Shown one piece after another: positions 7,778 to 16,604 of a DNA stretch of 64,000 nucleotides. The position numbers and the translations under genes are program-made. Under the pieces are notes generated by a model. That model searched no databases and was not told the DNA's origin. It saw only the letters and a list, made by a program, of their open reading frames with translations. Location of the stretch: the NCBI RefSeq assembly GCF_039537585.1, contig NZ_BAABAU010000003.1, positions 124,001 through 188,000 on the forward strand. Reading direction: 5' to 3'. Each line of letters opens with the position of its first letter. The stretch's first letter is position 1. This DNA is from Frondihabitans peucedani (GTDB lineage Bacteria > Actinomycetota > Actinomycetes > Actinomycetales > Microbacteriaceae).

Positions 7778-9399
7778 TCGCGCTCGTCGCCCTCGCGGTC
7801 GCCCTTGCGCTCGTCGGCGTCGACACGGGCCCCGTCGGCGTCCAGACGGGCCTCGTCTGCGGCGCCCTCGCGGACGGCCGGGTCGACCTCGAAGCCCTCG
7901 TCGTCGGTCCAGAGGCCGGCGGCACGCTCGCGCATGAGCTCGGCGCGGGCGTCGGCCTTGGCGTCCATGCGGGCGAAGTAGTCTTCGCGGCGCTCGTTGC
8001 GCGTCTGGCGGGACGACTGGTGGAGGCGCGGGTCGGTGCCGCGGGCGCTCGTCATGAGCTCGGCCGTCGAGGTGAGGGTCGGCTCCCAGTCGAAGACGAT
8101 GCCGCCGGCGCCGCCGATGACGACCGTCGAGCCGGCGACCGCTCCGGCCTTGAAGAGGCGGTCCTCGACGCCGAGCTTGTTGAGGCGGTCGGCCAGGTAG
8201 CCCACGGCCTCCTCGTTGTTGAAGTCGGTCTGCAGCACCCAGCGCTCGGGCTTGGCGCCGCGGATCCGGTAGACGTTGCCGTAGGTGCCGCCCTCGACGA
8301 GCACCTCGAACTTCGACTCGTTGACCGCCTTCGGGCGGATGACGATGCGCGGGCGGACCAGCTCCTCGGCGGCCTTCGCGGCCCGATCGGCCTCGACGAC
8401 CTCGGCCAGGGCGAACGACAGCTCGCGGAGGCCCTCGTGCGACACCGCCGAGATCTCGAAGACGCGGTAGCCGCGCCCCTCGAGGTCGGCACGCACGAAG
8501 TCGGCGAGGTCGCGCGCCTCGGGCACGTCGATCTTGTTGAGGACCACGAGCTGCGGGCGCTCGAGCAGCGGGAGCTGACCGGCGGGCACAGGGTAGGCGG
8601 CGAGCTCGTTCTGGATGACGTCGAGGTCGGTGAGCGGATCGCGCCCAGGCTCGAGGGTCGCGCAGTCGAGGACGTGCAGCAGGGCCGAGCAGCGCTCCAC
8701 GTGACGCAGGAACTCGAGGCCGAGCCCCTTGCCCTCGCTGGCGCCCTCGATGAGGCCGGGCACGTCGGCGACGGTGAACCGCGTCGAACCGGACTCGACG
8801 ACTCCGAGGTTCGGGTGGAGGGTGGTGAAGGGGTAGTCGGCGATCTTCGGCTTCGCGGCCGAGATGGCCGCGACGAGGCTCGACTTGCCGGCGGACGGGA
8901 AGCCCACCAGGGCGACGTCGGCGACGACCTTGAGCTCGAGGTTCACGTCGCCCTGCCAGCCGGGCGTGCCGAGGAGTGCGAAGCCGGGGGCCTTGCGCTT
9001 GGTGCTCGCGAGAGCCGCGTTGCCGAGGCCGCCGATCCCGCCCTCGGCGACCACGAAGCGGAGGCCGGGCTCGTTCATGTCGATGAGGACGGTGCCGTCG
9101 TCGTCCGAGACGACCGTCCCGACGGGCACCTGCAGCTCGAGGGTCTCGCCGTTCATGCCGGAGCGGTGGTCGCCCATGCCGGGTCCGCCGTTGGGGCTCG
9201 ACCGGTGCGGGTTGCGGTGGAAGCCGAGCAGGGTCGTCACACCGGTGTCGCTGATCAGGACGATGTCGCCGCCGTGACCGCCGTTGCCGCCGTCAGGGCC
9301 GGCGAGCGGCTTGAACTTCTCCCGCTTGACCGACACGCAGCCGTTGCCGCCGTTGCCCGCCTTCAGGTGGAGCGACACGTGGTCGACGAATGTGGCCAT
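7774..9399 (-). CDS. obgE: GTPase ObgE/CgtA
   Basis: Obg is a ribosome-associated GTPase needed for 50S maturation and stress control. The 541-residue protein has the glycine-rich Obg fold (1-160, [17 protein letters not shown]), a G domain with Walker [10 protein letters not shown] (166-174), [16 protein letters not shown] and NKID, then the OCT domain of Gram-positive Obg proteins (about 350-430). A charged Arg/Glu/Asp tail follows. It lies in the classical rplU-rpmA-obgE-proB order. The gap to rpmA contains a UUCG-type hairpin that may lower obgE expression relative to the ribosomal proteins. Confidence 0.97.
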   Translation of the reverse strand: MATFVDHVSLHLKAGNGGNGCVSVKREKFKPLAGPDGGNGGHGGDIVLISDTGVTTLLGFHRNPHRSSPNGGPGMGDHRSGMNGETLELQVPVGTVVSDDDGTVLIDMNEPGLRFVVAEGGIGGLGNAALASTKRKAPGFALLGTPGWQGDVNLELKVVADVALVGFPSAGKSSLVAAISAAKPKIADYPFTTLHPNLGVVESGSTRFTVADVPGLIEGASEGKGLGLEFLRHVERCSALLHVLDCATLEPGRDPLTDLDVIQNELAAYPVPAGQLPLLERPQLVVLNKIDVPEARDLADFVRADLEGRGYRVFEISAVSHEGLRELSFALAEVVEADRAAKAAEELVRPRIVIRPKAVNESKFEVLVEGGTYGNVYRIRGAKPERWVLQTDFNNEEAVGYLADRLNKLGVEDRLFKAGAVAGSTVVIGGAGGIVFDWEPTLTSTAELMTSARGTDPRLHQSSRQTRNERREDYFARMDAKADARAELMRERAAGLWTDDEGFEVDPAVREGAADEARLDADGARVDADERKGDREGDERE

Positions 9400-9432
9400 G
9401 GGGAGTTCTTCTCAGACTGTCAGGGGTGAAAC

Positions 9433-9462
9433 ACGACGGGCGAGCCGAAGCCCGCCCGTCGT
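9433..9462 (-). terminator. Hairpin/attenuator between rpmA and obgE
   Basis: On the minus strand two 13-nt arms (one mismatch) close on a TTCG tetraloop and are followed by GTTTCACC. It lies 52 nt after the rpmA stop. A leaky terminator or mRNA-stabilising stem are both possible. Confidence 0.6.
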
Positions 9463-9477
9463 TGGAAGTGTGCGCCC

Positions 9478-9496
9478 GCAGCAGTCCGGCTGCTGC
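9478..9496 (-). other. Second small hairpin downstream of rpmA
   Basis: GCAGCAG and CTGCTGC are perfect 7-bp arms with a 5-nt loop, 18 nt after the rpmA stop and just ahead of the TTCG hairpin. Confidence 0.4.
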
Positions 9497-9513
9497 AGGG
9501 CGGTGCTGTGTCG

Positions 9514-9771
9514 TCAGACGGACGCAGCGACGATGTTGACGACCTTGCGGCCGCCCTTGGCGCCGAACTCGACCGCGCCGGGGGCGAGGGCGAACAGGGT
9601 GTCGTCACCGCCGCGACCGACGTTGACGCCGGGGTGGAAGTGGGTGCCGCGCTGGCGGACGAGGATCTCGCCCGCGGAGACGACCTGGCCGCCGAAGCGC
9701 TTCACGCCCAGGCGCTGAGCGTTGGAGTCGCGGCCGTTGCGAGTGGACGATGCGCCCTTTTTGTGTGCCAT
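9514..9771 (-). CDS. rpmA: 50S ribosomal protein L27
   Basis: L27 lies at the peptidyl-transferase centre. The 85-residue protein has [29 protein letters not shown] and [24 protein letters not shown], matching the family over its full length. It starts directly with the mature-type MAHKKG end, so there is no Firmicute-type cleavable N-terminal peptide. It is 17 bp behind rplU. Confidence 0.98.
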   Translation of the reverse strand: MAHKKGASSTRNGRDSNAQRLGVKRFGGQVVSAGEILVRQRGTHFHPGVNVGRGGDDTLFALAPGAVEFGAKGGRKVVNIVAASV

Positions 9772-9788
9772 GTGTTCTCAGCCCCTGG

Positions 9789-10100
9789 TTACTTGGTGGT
9801 GATGGAGGTGATCTTGACGCGGGTCAGGTCGGCGCGGAAGCCCATGCGCCGCTTGTAGCCGGTCTTGTTCTTGTAGTTCTGGATGACGATCTTCGGGCCG
9901 CGGAGGTCGTTCAGGACCTCGCCCTCGACGACGACCTTGGAGAGCTGGTCGCCGGAGAGGATGGTGTCGCCGTCGACGTGCAGGACGGGGACGAAGGTGA
10001 CGGTGTCGGACTCGGACGCCTTGAGACGGTCGACGGTCACAATGGTGCCCACCTCGACCTTCTCCTGACGGCCACCGGCGCGCACGATTGCGAATGCCAT
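9789..10100 (-). CDS. rplU: 50S ribosomal protein L21
   Basis: L21 is a 23S rRNA-binding protein. The 103-residue product [18 protein letters not shown]...[16 protein letters not shown]...[28 protein letters not shown] is full length. The frame is open further upstream, but the start is fixed by AAGGAGC 6 nt before the ATG at 10100. First gene of the rplU-rpmA-obgE-proB unit, with a leader of about 85 nt and a TAGACT -10. Confidence 0.97.
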   Translation of the reverse strand: MAFAIVRAGGRQEKVEVGTIVTVDRLKASESDTVTFVPVLHVDGDTILSGDQLSKVVVEGEVLNDLRGPKIVIQNYKNKTGYKRRMGFRADLTRVKITSITTK

Positions 10101-10192
10101 GGGTTGCTCCTTCGATGGCCTGCTTCTCGTGGAATCGGCCTGACTGGTGGGGTGCCCCCCGGCAGCTGCACGCAGAGCGGCAGGCCCGGGGA

Positions 10193-10221
10193 AGTCTAAT
10201 GTGCGCGCAGAGAGCGCGCAC
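10193..10221 (-). promoter_or_regulatory. rplU promoter region with perfect inverted repeat
   Basis: TAGACT on the minus strand (10193-10198) is a good -10 about 93 nt before rplU. Immediately upstream, GTGCGCGC and GCGCGCAC (10201-10208, 10214-10221) form a perfect 8-bp inverted repeat with a 5-bp centre in the -10/-35 spacer. The leader also holds a GC-rich hairpin (about 10153-10194) that could bind protein or attenuate. Confidence 0.45.
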
Positions 10222-10270
10222 CAACGCCTCAGACTACCGGGCGCCCTCCGGGCCGTCAAACGCCGACGGG

Positions 10271-10276
10271 TAGGAT
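10271..10276 (+). promoter_or_regulatory. -10 element for leaderless DUF4031 gene
   Basis: TAGGAT lies exactly 6 nt before the GTG at 10283; there is no Shine-Dalgarno sequence. Confidence 0.45.
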
Positions 10277-10282
10277 TCCAGC

Positions 10283-10576
10283 GTGACCATCCTCATCGAT
10301 GAGCCGATCTGGCCCGCGCACGACACCGTGTGGTCGCACCTCGTCAGCGACTCCTCCTACGACGAGCTGCACGAGTTCGCCTCGGCCCGCGGCATCCCGC
10401 GCCGGGCCTTCGACCACGACCACTACGACGTGCCGGCGGCACGCTACGACGAGCTCGTCGAGGCGGGGGCGTTCCCCGTCGGCGGCAAGGAGCTCGCGGT
10501 GAGACTCGAGGCGAGCGGCCTCCGTGTGCCGCAGTGGCGGAAGCGCTCTCAGTCGCGGTCGTCGGGCGGCGCGTAG
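10283..10576 (+). CDS. DUF4031 domain protein
   Basis: A 97-residue protein starting [33 protein letters not shown], then [26 protein letters not shown]. This His/Asp-rich pattern is DUF4031, a small actinobacterial family of unknown function; the DHDHYD cluster suggests metal binding (inference). The GTG start fits a leaderless transcript with TAGGAT 6 nt upstream. It is divergent from rplU, and its last 28 bp overlap the 3' end of the convergent membrane protein gene. Confidence 0.85.
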   Translation: MTILIDEPIWPAHDTVWSHLVSDSSYDELHEFASARGIPRRAFDHDHYDVPAARYDELVEAGAFPVGGKELAVRLEASGLRVPQWRKRSQSRSSGGA

Positions 10577-11331
10577 ATCGAGATCGGCGGCTCGGGCCTC
10601 GGAGCCGGTGATGCCCCGGCAGTCGGGGCGGGAGCCGGGGCAGGATCGGGCGCCGGGACAGGGGTCGCAGAGGGAGCCGGGGCCCGGGTCGGAGCCGGGG
10701 CGTCCTCGCGAGGTGCGGCCGTGGCATCCTGCGCTCCCTCGCCCGGCTCGACCGGCACGCGGAGGAGCCAGAGCCATGCGACCACCGCTCCCCCGACAAG
10801 CACGGCCGTGAGCTGCACGCCGGCCGCGATCGGGATGAAGACGACCCAGAGGGCGATGTCGACCGCATCGCCCGACGAGACGCTGCGGCTGACACCGGTC
10901 ACGATGCCGACGAGCATGAGCACGACGGTCGCGCCAGTTCCGGCGAGGAGCGCCCTTCGGACGACGGTCGGGAGCGAGGCCTCGCGCAGGATCGGGAGCA
11001 CCAGCGCCAGGAGCGCGAACGCGGCCAGGTAGAAGGGAAACGGGTACAGCACGAGCGAGCCGAGGAAGAGCCCGATCGGCGACCGCAGGAAGCCGTTCGA
11101 GTAGAACGACGGGTCGTACGCGACCGCGTTGCCGAGGAGCTGCACGAACGCGACGGCGAACCGAACGACGATCAGGCACCCGACGGCGACGGCCGCCGTC
11201 ACCACCGTGTCGAGCCCGGGACGCCGCACGGCCAGGCTCCGCCATCGCGGCCGGCGCTCCGGTCCCCTCGGGGCATGAGGAACGCCCGGTGCGGTCGGCG
11301 AGTCGTGCTGGCCGGGCCGGGCGTTCGTCAC
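10549..11331 (-). CDS. Uncharacterised four-helix membrane protein
   Basis: A 260-residue protein with four predicted helices (about 43-70, 90-120, 127-150, 163-195) between a basic N-terminus and a long Pro/Ala-rich cytoplasmic tail ending [10 protein letters not shown]. No family recognised. It lies 39 bp after rne on the same strand and is probably co-transcribed with it; the GTG start at 11331 has GAGGAG about 9 nt upstream. Its 3' end is antisense to DUF4031 over 28 bp. Confidence 0.75.
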   Translation of the reverse strand: MTNARPGQHDSPTAPGVPHAPRGPERRPRWRSLAVRRPGLDTVVTAAVAVGCLIVVRFAVAFVQLLGNAVAYDPSFYSNGFLRSPIGLFLGSLVLYPFPFYLAAFALLALVLPILREASLPTVVRRALLAGTGATVVLMLVGIVTGVSRSVSSGDAVDIALWVVFIPIAAGVQLTAVLVGGAVVAWLWLLRVPVEPGEGAQDATAAPREDAPAPTRAPAPSATPVPAPDPAPAPAPTAGASPAPRPEPPISIYAPPDDRD

Positions 11332-11370
11332 GGGTGGGGCTCCTCGGGTCTCCGCGCGGAGCCGGTGGGG

Positions 11371-14139
11371 CTAGGCGTCGTCGGTCGATACTCCCACGCC
11401 GAGGATCATCGGGCCGCCGTCGGTGTCGTCCGTCTCGGTGCCCGCGGCCGGAGCCGACGTGATGCCGGCCGAGGCCCGCCTGGAGCGGCTGCGGCCCTGA
11501 CCCGGCTGCTTGGGCTCGGGGAGCGCCTCGAGGACCGAGTCGAGGATCTGCTCGGCGTCGTGCGTGCTGATGCGGCGCGGGGCGCGCTCCACCTTCGCGA
11601 CGGGGATGTCGAGGATCGCGACGGTGGCCTCAGGCGACGTGACCGTGGCCTGCGAGCGGCGCGACTGCTTGGCCGGGGCCGATGCGGGAGCGGATGCCGC
11701 AGGAGCCTCGGTGACGGTGGGCGCTTCGGCCTCGGTCGCGGCCGCGGGGGCAGCCGCTGCGGCGACCGGGATGTCGATCAGCGTGACGGTGTCGGCCTGC
11801 TCGGGAGCCTCGGCAGCGGTCGCCGGAGTCGAGGCGCGTCGGCCACGGCCACGGCGGGAGCGGCCGGAGGCCGGAGCATCGCCCGCGTCGGCGGAACCGG
11901 CGCTCCGGGAATCGGACCTCTGCGACTCCGCCTTGGAGGCCTCGGCGGAGCCGGCCTCCACCGGGGTGGCCCCGGCGGCGACGGCGTCGATGGCGGCCTC
12001 GACCGCGGCTGCGGTCTCGGACGCGCTCTGGGGCGTGCCGTCGGCGTGCGGCACCGTCGAGGCGGCGATCTTCGCGAGGGCGTTCTTCACGTCGTCGGTG
12101 ATCGCGTGGATGGTGCCGGTGGCGGGGTGAGCCGCGTCGCCGCGACCCGACGAGCGGCCGCCTCCGCCGGTGCTGCCGGAGCCGCCCTGGCCGCCCGCGG
12201 CCTTGGCCCGGCGACGCTCCTGCGACTTCTGGCGGTTCTGCTGCTGCTGCTCCTGCGCCTGCTGGCGGTCGACGCCGATCTCCTGGAACGACTCCATGAG
12301 GCCGAGGCCGAGCTTCTTGCGGGTCATCTGCACGAGGCCGAGCGAGGTGACCTCGGCGACCTGGTGCTTCGTGCGGTCGCGGCTCAGGCACTCGACGAGG
12401 CGTCGGAGCACGAGGTCGCGGTTCGTCTCGAGCACCATGTCGATGAAGTCGACGACGATGATGCCGCCGATGTCGCGGAGCCGCAGCTGACGGACCAGCT
12501 CCTCGGCCGCCTCGAGGTTGTTCTTCGTGACGGTCTCCTCGAGGTTGCCACCGGAGCCGACGAACTTGCCCGTGTTGACGTCGACCACGGTCATGGCCTC
12601 GGTGCGGTCGATGACGAGCGAGCCGCCCGAGGGGAGCCAGACCTTGCGGTCGAGGGCCTTGTCGATCTGCTCGTTGAGGCGGAACTCGTCGAACGAGTCG
12701 CGGTCGCCCTCGTACGCGCTGACGCGGTCGAGGAGGTCGGGAGCGACGGCCTGGAGGTACTGCTCGACGGTCTCGCGGGTCTCGTCGCCGTCGATCACGA
12801 GCTGGTGGAAGTCCTCGTTGAAGACGTCGCGGACGATCTTGATGAGGAGGTCGGGCTCGGAGTGCAGCAGGGCGGGCGCGTTCCCGGCCTCGACCTTCTT
12901 CGAGATGTCGGCCCACTGGTTGAGGAGGCGCTTGACGTCTAGCGTCAGCTGCTCCTCCGTGGCGCCCTCGGCCGCGGTGCGGACGATGACGCCGGTGTTC
13001 TCGGGCAGAGCCTCCTTGAGGATCTTCTTGAGGCGGGCCCGCTCGGTGTCGGGCAGCTTGCGCGAGATCCCGTTCATCGAGCCGTTCGGCACGTAGACGA
13101 GGAAGCGGCCCGGCAGCGAGATCTGGCTGGTGAGGCGGGCGCCCTTGTGGCCCACCGGGTCTTTCGTGACCTGGACCAGCACGCGGTCGCCGGGCTTGAG
13201 CGCGAGCTCGATGCGGCGGGGCTGGTTGCCGTGCTCGACGTTGTCCCAGTCGACCTCGCCGGAGTACAGGACGGCGTTGCGGCCGCGCCCGATGTCGACG
13301 AACGCCGCCTCCATCGAGGGGAGGACGTTCTGCACGCGGCCGAGGTAGACGTTGCCGATCAGCGACACGTTCTGCGACTTGGCGACGTAGTGCTCGGCGA
13401 GGATGCCGTCTTCGAGCACGCCGATCTGGATGCTGTCGCCCTGCGAGCGGACGATCATCTTCCGGTCGACGCTCTCGCGGCGGGCGAGGAACTCGGCCTC
13501 GGTCACGACGGGACGTCGGCGGCCGGCATCGCGGCCGTCGCGGCGGCGCTGCTTCTTGGCCTCGAGTCGGGTCGAGCCCTTGACGCGCTGCGGCTCGGTG
13601 ATGAGCTCGGGCTCGGGGCGCTCGCGCGGCTCGCGGCCGGCTCGGCTGCGCGTGCGCGACGAGGTGACCTCGGGCGCGTCGTCGCCGCGACCCGGGCGCT
13701 GCCGCGAGCGGCGGCGGCCCTGGCCGGGATCCTGCTCGGAGTCCCCCTCGTCGTCGAAGTCGCGGTCGTCGTGATCCGGCAGCGGCGTGATCTCGGGGGC
13801 GTGGAAGAACAGGCTGGTCGTGGTGAGCGGCGCCTGGAACGGGGAGGCCGGCGCCGGCTCCACCTCGGGGGTCGCGTCGGCCTCGTCGCGCTCGAGCGCC
13901 TCGGTGTCGATCAGGTGGTCGGGGGTGGCGGTATCAGACGGCGCGAAGCCGTTCTCGTCGGTCACGGCAGGGGCCTCCTGGGGCGCGTTCGGGTGAGCGA
14001 CCGGGGCGCTGGGCGCCTCCTCGGTCGGCTGGATCGGAGAAGGAGCTGCAGCCTCGGGCTGCGGCGCGTGCTGCTTGGACCGGAACCCGGCGAACAAGCG
14101 GCTTCTTCTCTTCGGACTGTTCTCGTTCTTCTCCACCAT
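11371..14139 (-). CDS. rne: Ribonuclease E/G
   Basis: Endoribonuclease for mRNA decay and rRNA/tRNA processing. The start is the ATG of MVEKNENSPKRRSRLFAGF at 14139; the frame is open upstream but that part does not look coding. The 922-residue protein has an acidic/Pro-rich N-terminal extension (to about 220), an S1/5'-sensor region (SLIGNVYLGRVQNVLPSMEAAF), and the DNase-I-like catalytic part with AMTVVDVNTGKFVGS and GGIIVVDFIDMV, which carry the two metal-binding aspartates. A long disordered C-terminus follows. Unlike E. coli RNase E, no CPxC zinc-link is visible after VQMTRKKLGLGL; a Gln-rich stretch takes its place. Confidence 0.95.
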   Translation of the reverse strand: MVEKNENSPKRRSRLFAGFRSKQHAPQPEAAAPSPIQPTEEAPSAPVAHPNAPQEAPAVTDENGFAPSDTATPDHLIDTEALERDEADATPEVEPAPASPFQAPLTTTSLFFHAPEITPLPDHDDRDFDDEGDSEQDPGQGRRRSRQRPGRGDDAPEVTSSRTRSRAGREPRERPEPELITEPQRVKGSTRLEAKKQRRRDGRDAGRRRPVVTEAEFLARRESVDRKMIVRSQGDSIQIGVLEDGILAEHYVAKSQNVSLIGNVYLGRVQNVLPSMEAAFVDIGRGRNAVLYSGEVDWDNVEHGNQPRRIELALKPGDRVLVQVTKDPVGHKGARLTSQISLPGRFLVYVPNGSMNGISRKLPDTERARLKKILKEALPENTGVIVRTAAEGATEEQLTLDVKRLLNQWADISKKVEAGNAPALLHSEPDLLIKIVRDVFNEDFHQLVIDGDETRETVEQYLQAVAPDLLDRVSAYEGDRDSFDEFRLNEQIDKALDRKVWLPSGGSLVIDRTEAMTVVDVNTGKFVGSGGNLEETVTKNNLEAAEELVRQLRLRDIGGIIVVDFIDMVLETNRDLVLRRLVECLSRDRTKHQVAEVTSLGLVQMTRKKLGLGLMESFQEIGVDRQQAQEQQQQNRQKSQERRRAKAAGGQGGSGSTGGGGRSSGRGDAAHPATGTIHAITDDVKNALAKIAASTVPHADGTPQSASETAAAVEAAIDAVAAGATPVEAGSAEASKAESQRSDSRSAGSADAGDAPASGRSRRGRGRRASTPATAAEAPEQADTVTLIDIPVAAAAAPAAATEAEAPTVTEAPAASAPASAPAKQSRRSQATVTSPEATVAILDIPVAKVERAPRRISTHDAEQILDSVLEALPEPKQPGQGRSRSRRASAGITSAPAAGTETDDTDGGPMILGVGVSTDDA

Positions 14140-14441
14140 CTCTGGTGCAACTCCTCGCCCCGGTGTCGGCCGTGCTCCTCGGAGGAAGCCGGACGCGGCC
14201 GGGAAATCATGTGCGCGGTGGGCCGGTGCCGAACGTCTCGTTCTGGCGACCTCGCCCACACGCGAAAACTGTGCTGCCGCGTGAACCCGTGTGGTTCCGC
14301 GGGAAATCTGTCTGACCACCGATCCGGCGCTGCCTGTGGCCACGACGGTCGGAAAGCTCGCCCGGCTCTCACCCTGGGACTGTCCCGATTATCGCACGGC
14401 TTCCGCCGGAGCGTGGATTCGGGGCATGCCATAATCCGAAG
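14140..14441. other. Divergent intergenic region rne / VKOR (302 bp)
   Basis: No gene. It holds the long rne leader (minus strand) and the VKOR promoter. A minus-strand GATAAT near 14390 could be the rne -10, giving a leader of about 240 nt, which would suit RNase E autoregulation. No strong terminator-like hairpin or known riboswitch was recognised. Confidence 0.4.
14430..14435 (+). promoter_or_regulatory. Extended -10 for leaderless VKOR gene
   Basis: CATAAT preceded by TGC (extended -10) ends 6 nt before the GTG at 14442. Confidence 0.5.
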
Positions 14442-15050
14442 GTGTCGTCACCAACCACGAGTAAGCAGCCCGTCACGACAGCGATCCTGCTGATCGTCGC
14501 CGGCCTGATCGGCTTCTACGGCTCGTTCAAGCTGGTGGTCGAGAAGTACGACCTGCTCGAGCACCCGAAGAAGGCGCTCGGCTGCGACATCAACCCGTTC
14601 GTGTCGTGCTCGTCGGTGATCGACAGTGCGCAGTCGCACCTCTTCGGCTTCCCGAACCCGATCCTCGGCGTCGCCGGATTCGTCGCGCCGATCGCGGTCG
14701 GCATCGGCATCCTGGCCGGCGCCCGCTTCGCCCGGTGGTACTGGATCGCGTTCAACGCGGGCCTGTTCCTGGCCTGGGTCTTCGTGACCTGGCTCTTCAC
14801 GCAGACGGTCTTCGTCATCGGGGCGCTCTGCCCGTGGTGCATGCTCGTCTGGTCGGCGACGATCCCGCTGTTCTGGATCTTCACCGTGTGGAATCTCGCG
14901 ACCGGGCGTCTGACGACCAGCGAGACCCTCCAGCGCAGGATGCGGGCGTTCCTGCCGTTCTCCTGGGTCCTGGCCCTGATCAACTACCTGATCATCGTGA
15001 TCGTGATCCTGCAGCACTTCCCGCTGCTCATCTCCGCCCTGTTCGGCTGA
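14442..15050 (+). CDS. Vitamin K epoxide reductase (VKOR) family protein
   Basis: Bacterial VKOR is a membrane quinone reductase that re-oxidises DsbA and so drives disulfide formation in exported proteins, replacing DsbB in actinobacteria. The 202-residue protein has about five membrane helices, the loop cysteines C48 and C56 (LGCDINPFVSCSSV) and the active-site C130-P-W-C133 pair, plus the conserved serine (SCSSVI). GTG start with a leaderless-type -10. A DsbA-like thioredoxin gene follows 135 bp downstream, which supports the role. Confidence 0.93.
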   Translation: MSSPTTSKQPVTTAILLIVAGLIGFYGSFKLVVEKYDLLEHPKKALGCDINPFVSCSSVIDSAQSHLFGFPNPILGVAGFVAPIAVGIGILAGARFARWYWIAFNAGLFLAWVFVTWLFTQTVFVIGALCPWCMLVWSATIPLFWIFTVWNLATGRLTTSETLQRRMRAFLPFSWVLALINYLIIVIVILQHFPLLISALFG

Positions 15051-15185
15051 GCCGGGTCCGCCCCCTGGTCCGGTCTGCGGGGATGCGGCTCTCAGCTAAT
15101 CCATGACGCGTCACCGTAGGGTCCTGCGCGAGCACGCCCACGGCGACGCTCGACGACCGCAGACGCCCAGCAGATACGAGGACGA

Positions 15186-16058
15186 ATGACACCGCCCCCA
15201 GCCAACGGACCGAGCAAGCGCGACCGCCGCGAAGAGGCCCGCGAGAAGGCCCGGGTCGCCCGCGAGGCGGCCGCCCGCAAGCACCGCCGCAACCGCGTCT
15301 TCCTGATGGGCGGCATCGGTCTCGGCATCCTGGCGGTCTTCGGCGTCATCGCCCTCGTCATCTTCACGTCGATCCGCCCGGCCGGCCCCGGCCCACAGAA
15401 CATGGCGAGCGGCGGGGTCCTGCTGCAGGGGAACGCGACCACGAGCAAGATAACCGCGGTCAAGACCGCCGCCGTCGAGGCGGGCGCGAAGCCCGTCGCC
15501 ACCAATCAGAAGAAGCTCGACAAGACGGTCAACATCACCGTCTACCTCGACTACGAGTGCCCCTACTGCAACCAGTTCGAGACGGCCAACGAGGCGCAGA
15601 TCAAGACGTGGCTGCAGAAGGGCGCGGTCACCTACGAGGTCCACCCGATCTCGATCCTCGACGCGTCGTCGCAGGGCACCAAGTACTCCACCCGCTCGGC
15701 CAATGCCGCCATGTGCGTGGCCAACTACGACCCCGACGACTTCCTGGCCGTCAACACGTCGTTCTTCAAGAACCAGCCCGCCGAGCAGACCCCGGGCCTC
15801 ACGGACGACAAGCTGATCAGCCTGGTGAAGGCCGCGGGAGCGACCAGCTCGAAGGTCGCCTCCTGCATCAGGGCCGGCACCTTCGAGGACTTCGTCTCGT
15901 CGCAGACGAAGGCCGCCCTCGGGAGCAAGCTGCCCAACTCGTCGATCGAGAAGCTGACGGGCACCCCGACGGTCATCGTGAACGGAAAGCAGTACTCCGG
16001 CTCTCTGACCGACGCCGCGACCTTCGCGTCGTTCGTGTCGAGCCAGGCCACGAGCTAG
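15186..16058 (+). CDS. Membrane-anchored DsbA-like thioredoxin-fold oxidoreductase
   Basis: Extracytoplasmic thiol oxidoreductase, expected partner of the VKOR gene before it. The 290-residue protein has a charged cytoplasmic N-terminus, one membrane helix (about 38-62, FLMGGIGLGILAVFGVIALVIF), and a DsbA fold with the active site C125-P-Y-C128 in YLDYECPYCNQ. The cis-proline loop is LTGTPTVIVNGKQYSG. Two more cysteines (AAMCVANYD, KVASCIRAG) may form a structural disulfide. ATG at 15186 follows GAGGACG. A strong terminator stands 17 bp after the stop. Confidence 0.93.
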   Translation: MTPPPANGPSKRDRREEAREKARVAREAAARKHRRNRVFLMGGIGLGILAVFGVIALVIFTSIRPAGPGPQNMASGGVLLQGNATTSKITAVKTAAVEAGAKPVATNQKKLDKTVNITVYLDYECPYCNQFETANEAQIKTWLQKGAVTYEVHPISILDASSQGTKYSTRSANAAMCVANYDPDDFLAVNTSFFKNQPAEQTPGLTDDKLISLVKAAGATSSKVASCIRAGTFEDFVSSQTKAALGSKLPNSSIEKLTGTPTVIVNGKQYSGSLTDAATFASFVSSQATS

Positions 16059-16074
16059 CCCCCGCTGCGCCGAG

Positions 16075-16109
16075 AGGAGCCGCCCACCTCGCCGAGGTGG
16101 GCGGCTCCT
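16075..16109. terminator. Strong intrinsic terminator between dsbA-like and ndk
   Basis: Perfect 16-bp arms (16075-16090, 16094-16109) with a 3-nt loop, followed on the plus strand by TTCTT. It serves the plus-strand gene and probably ndk from the other side. Confidence 0.85.
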
Positions 16110-16128
16110 TTCTTCGGGACGAGCGGGG

Positions 16129-16548
16129 CTAGCTGAACCAGAGTCCGAGCTCGCGGGCAGCGCTCTCGGCGGAGTCGCTGCCGTGCACCAGGTTCTGCTG
16201 GACCTTGAGGCCCCAGTCGCGGCCGAGGTCGCCGCGGATGGTGCCGGGGGCGGCAGCGGTGGGGTCGGTCGCGCCGGCGAGCGAGCGGAATCCTGCGATC
16301 ACGCCGTTGCCCTCCACGCGGATCGCGACGATCGGGCCCGACTCCATGAACTCGACCAGGGGCTCGTAGAACGGCTTGCCGACGTGCTCCTCGTAGTGGG
16401 AGGCCAGGAGGGCGCGGTCGGCCTCGACGAGCTTGATGTCGACGAGACCGTAGCCCTTGGCCTCGATGCGGCGCAGGATCTCACCGGTCAGGTTGCGGGC
16501 GACACCGTCGGGCTTGACGAGGACCAGGGTTTCTTCGAGTTCGGACAC
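16129..16548 (-). CDS. ndk: Nucleoside-diphosphate kinase
   Basis: Ndk equalises NTP/dNTP pools by phosphate transfer through a histidine. The 139-residue protein has LVLVKPDGVARNLTGEI, the region GATDPTAAAPGTIRGDLG, and the phospho-histidine H122 in NLVHGSDS. The frame is open far upstream, but the start is set by AAGGAG before the GTG at 16548. It is 56 bp behind the DUF4233 gene and likely the last gene of the ileS-folC-DUF4233-ndk unit. Confidence 0.97.
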   Translation of the reverse strand: MSELEETLVLVKPDGVARNLTGEILRRIEAKGYGLVDIKLVEADRALLASHYEEHVGKPFYEPLVEFMESGPIVAIRVEGNGVIAGFRSLAGATDPTAAAPGTIRGDLGRDWGLKVQQNLVHGSDSAESAARELGLWFS

Positions 16549-16604
16549 GAGGTCTCCTTCTGTGGTTGTGCGGAGGATGAGACCGACGGGTTCGTCGGCT
16601 GTGG

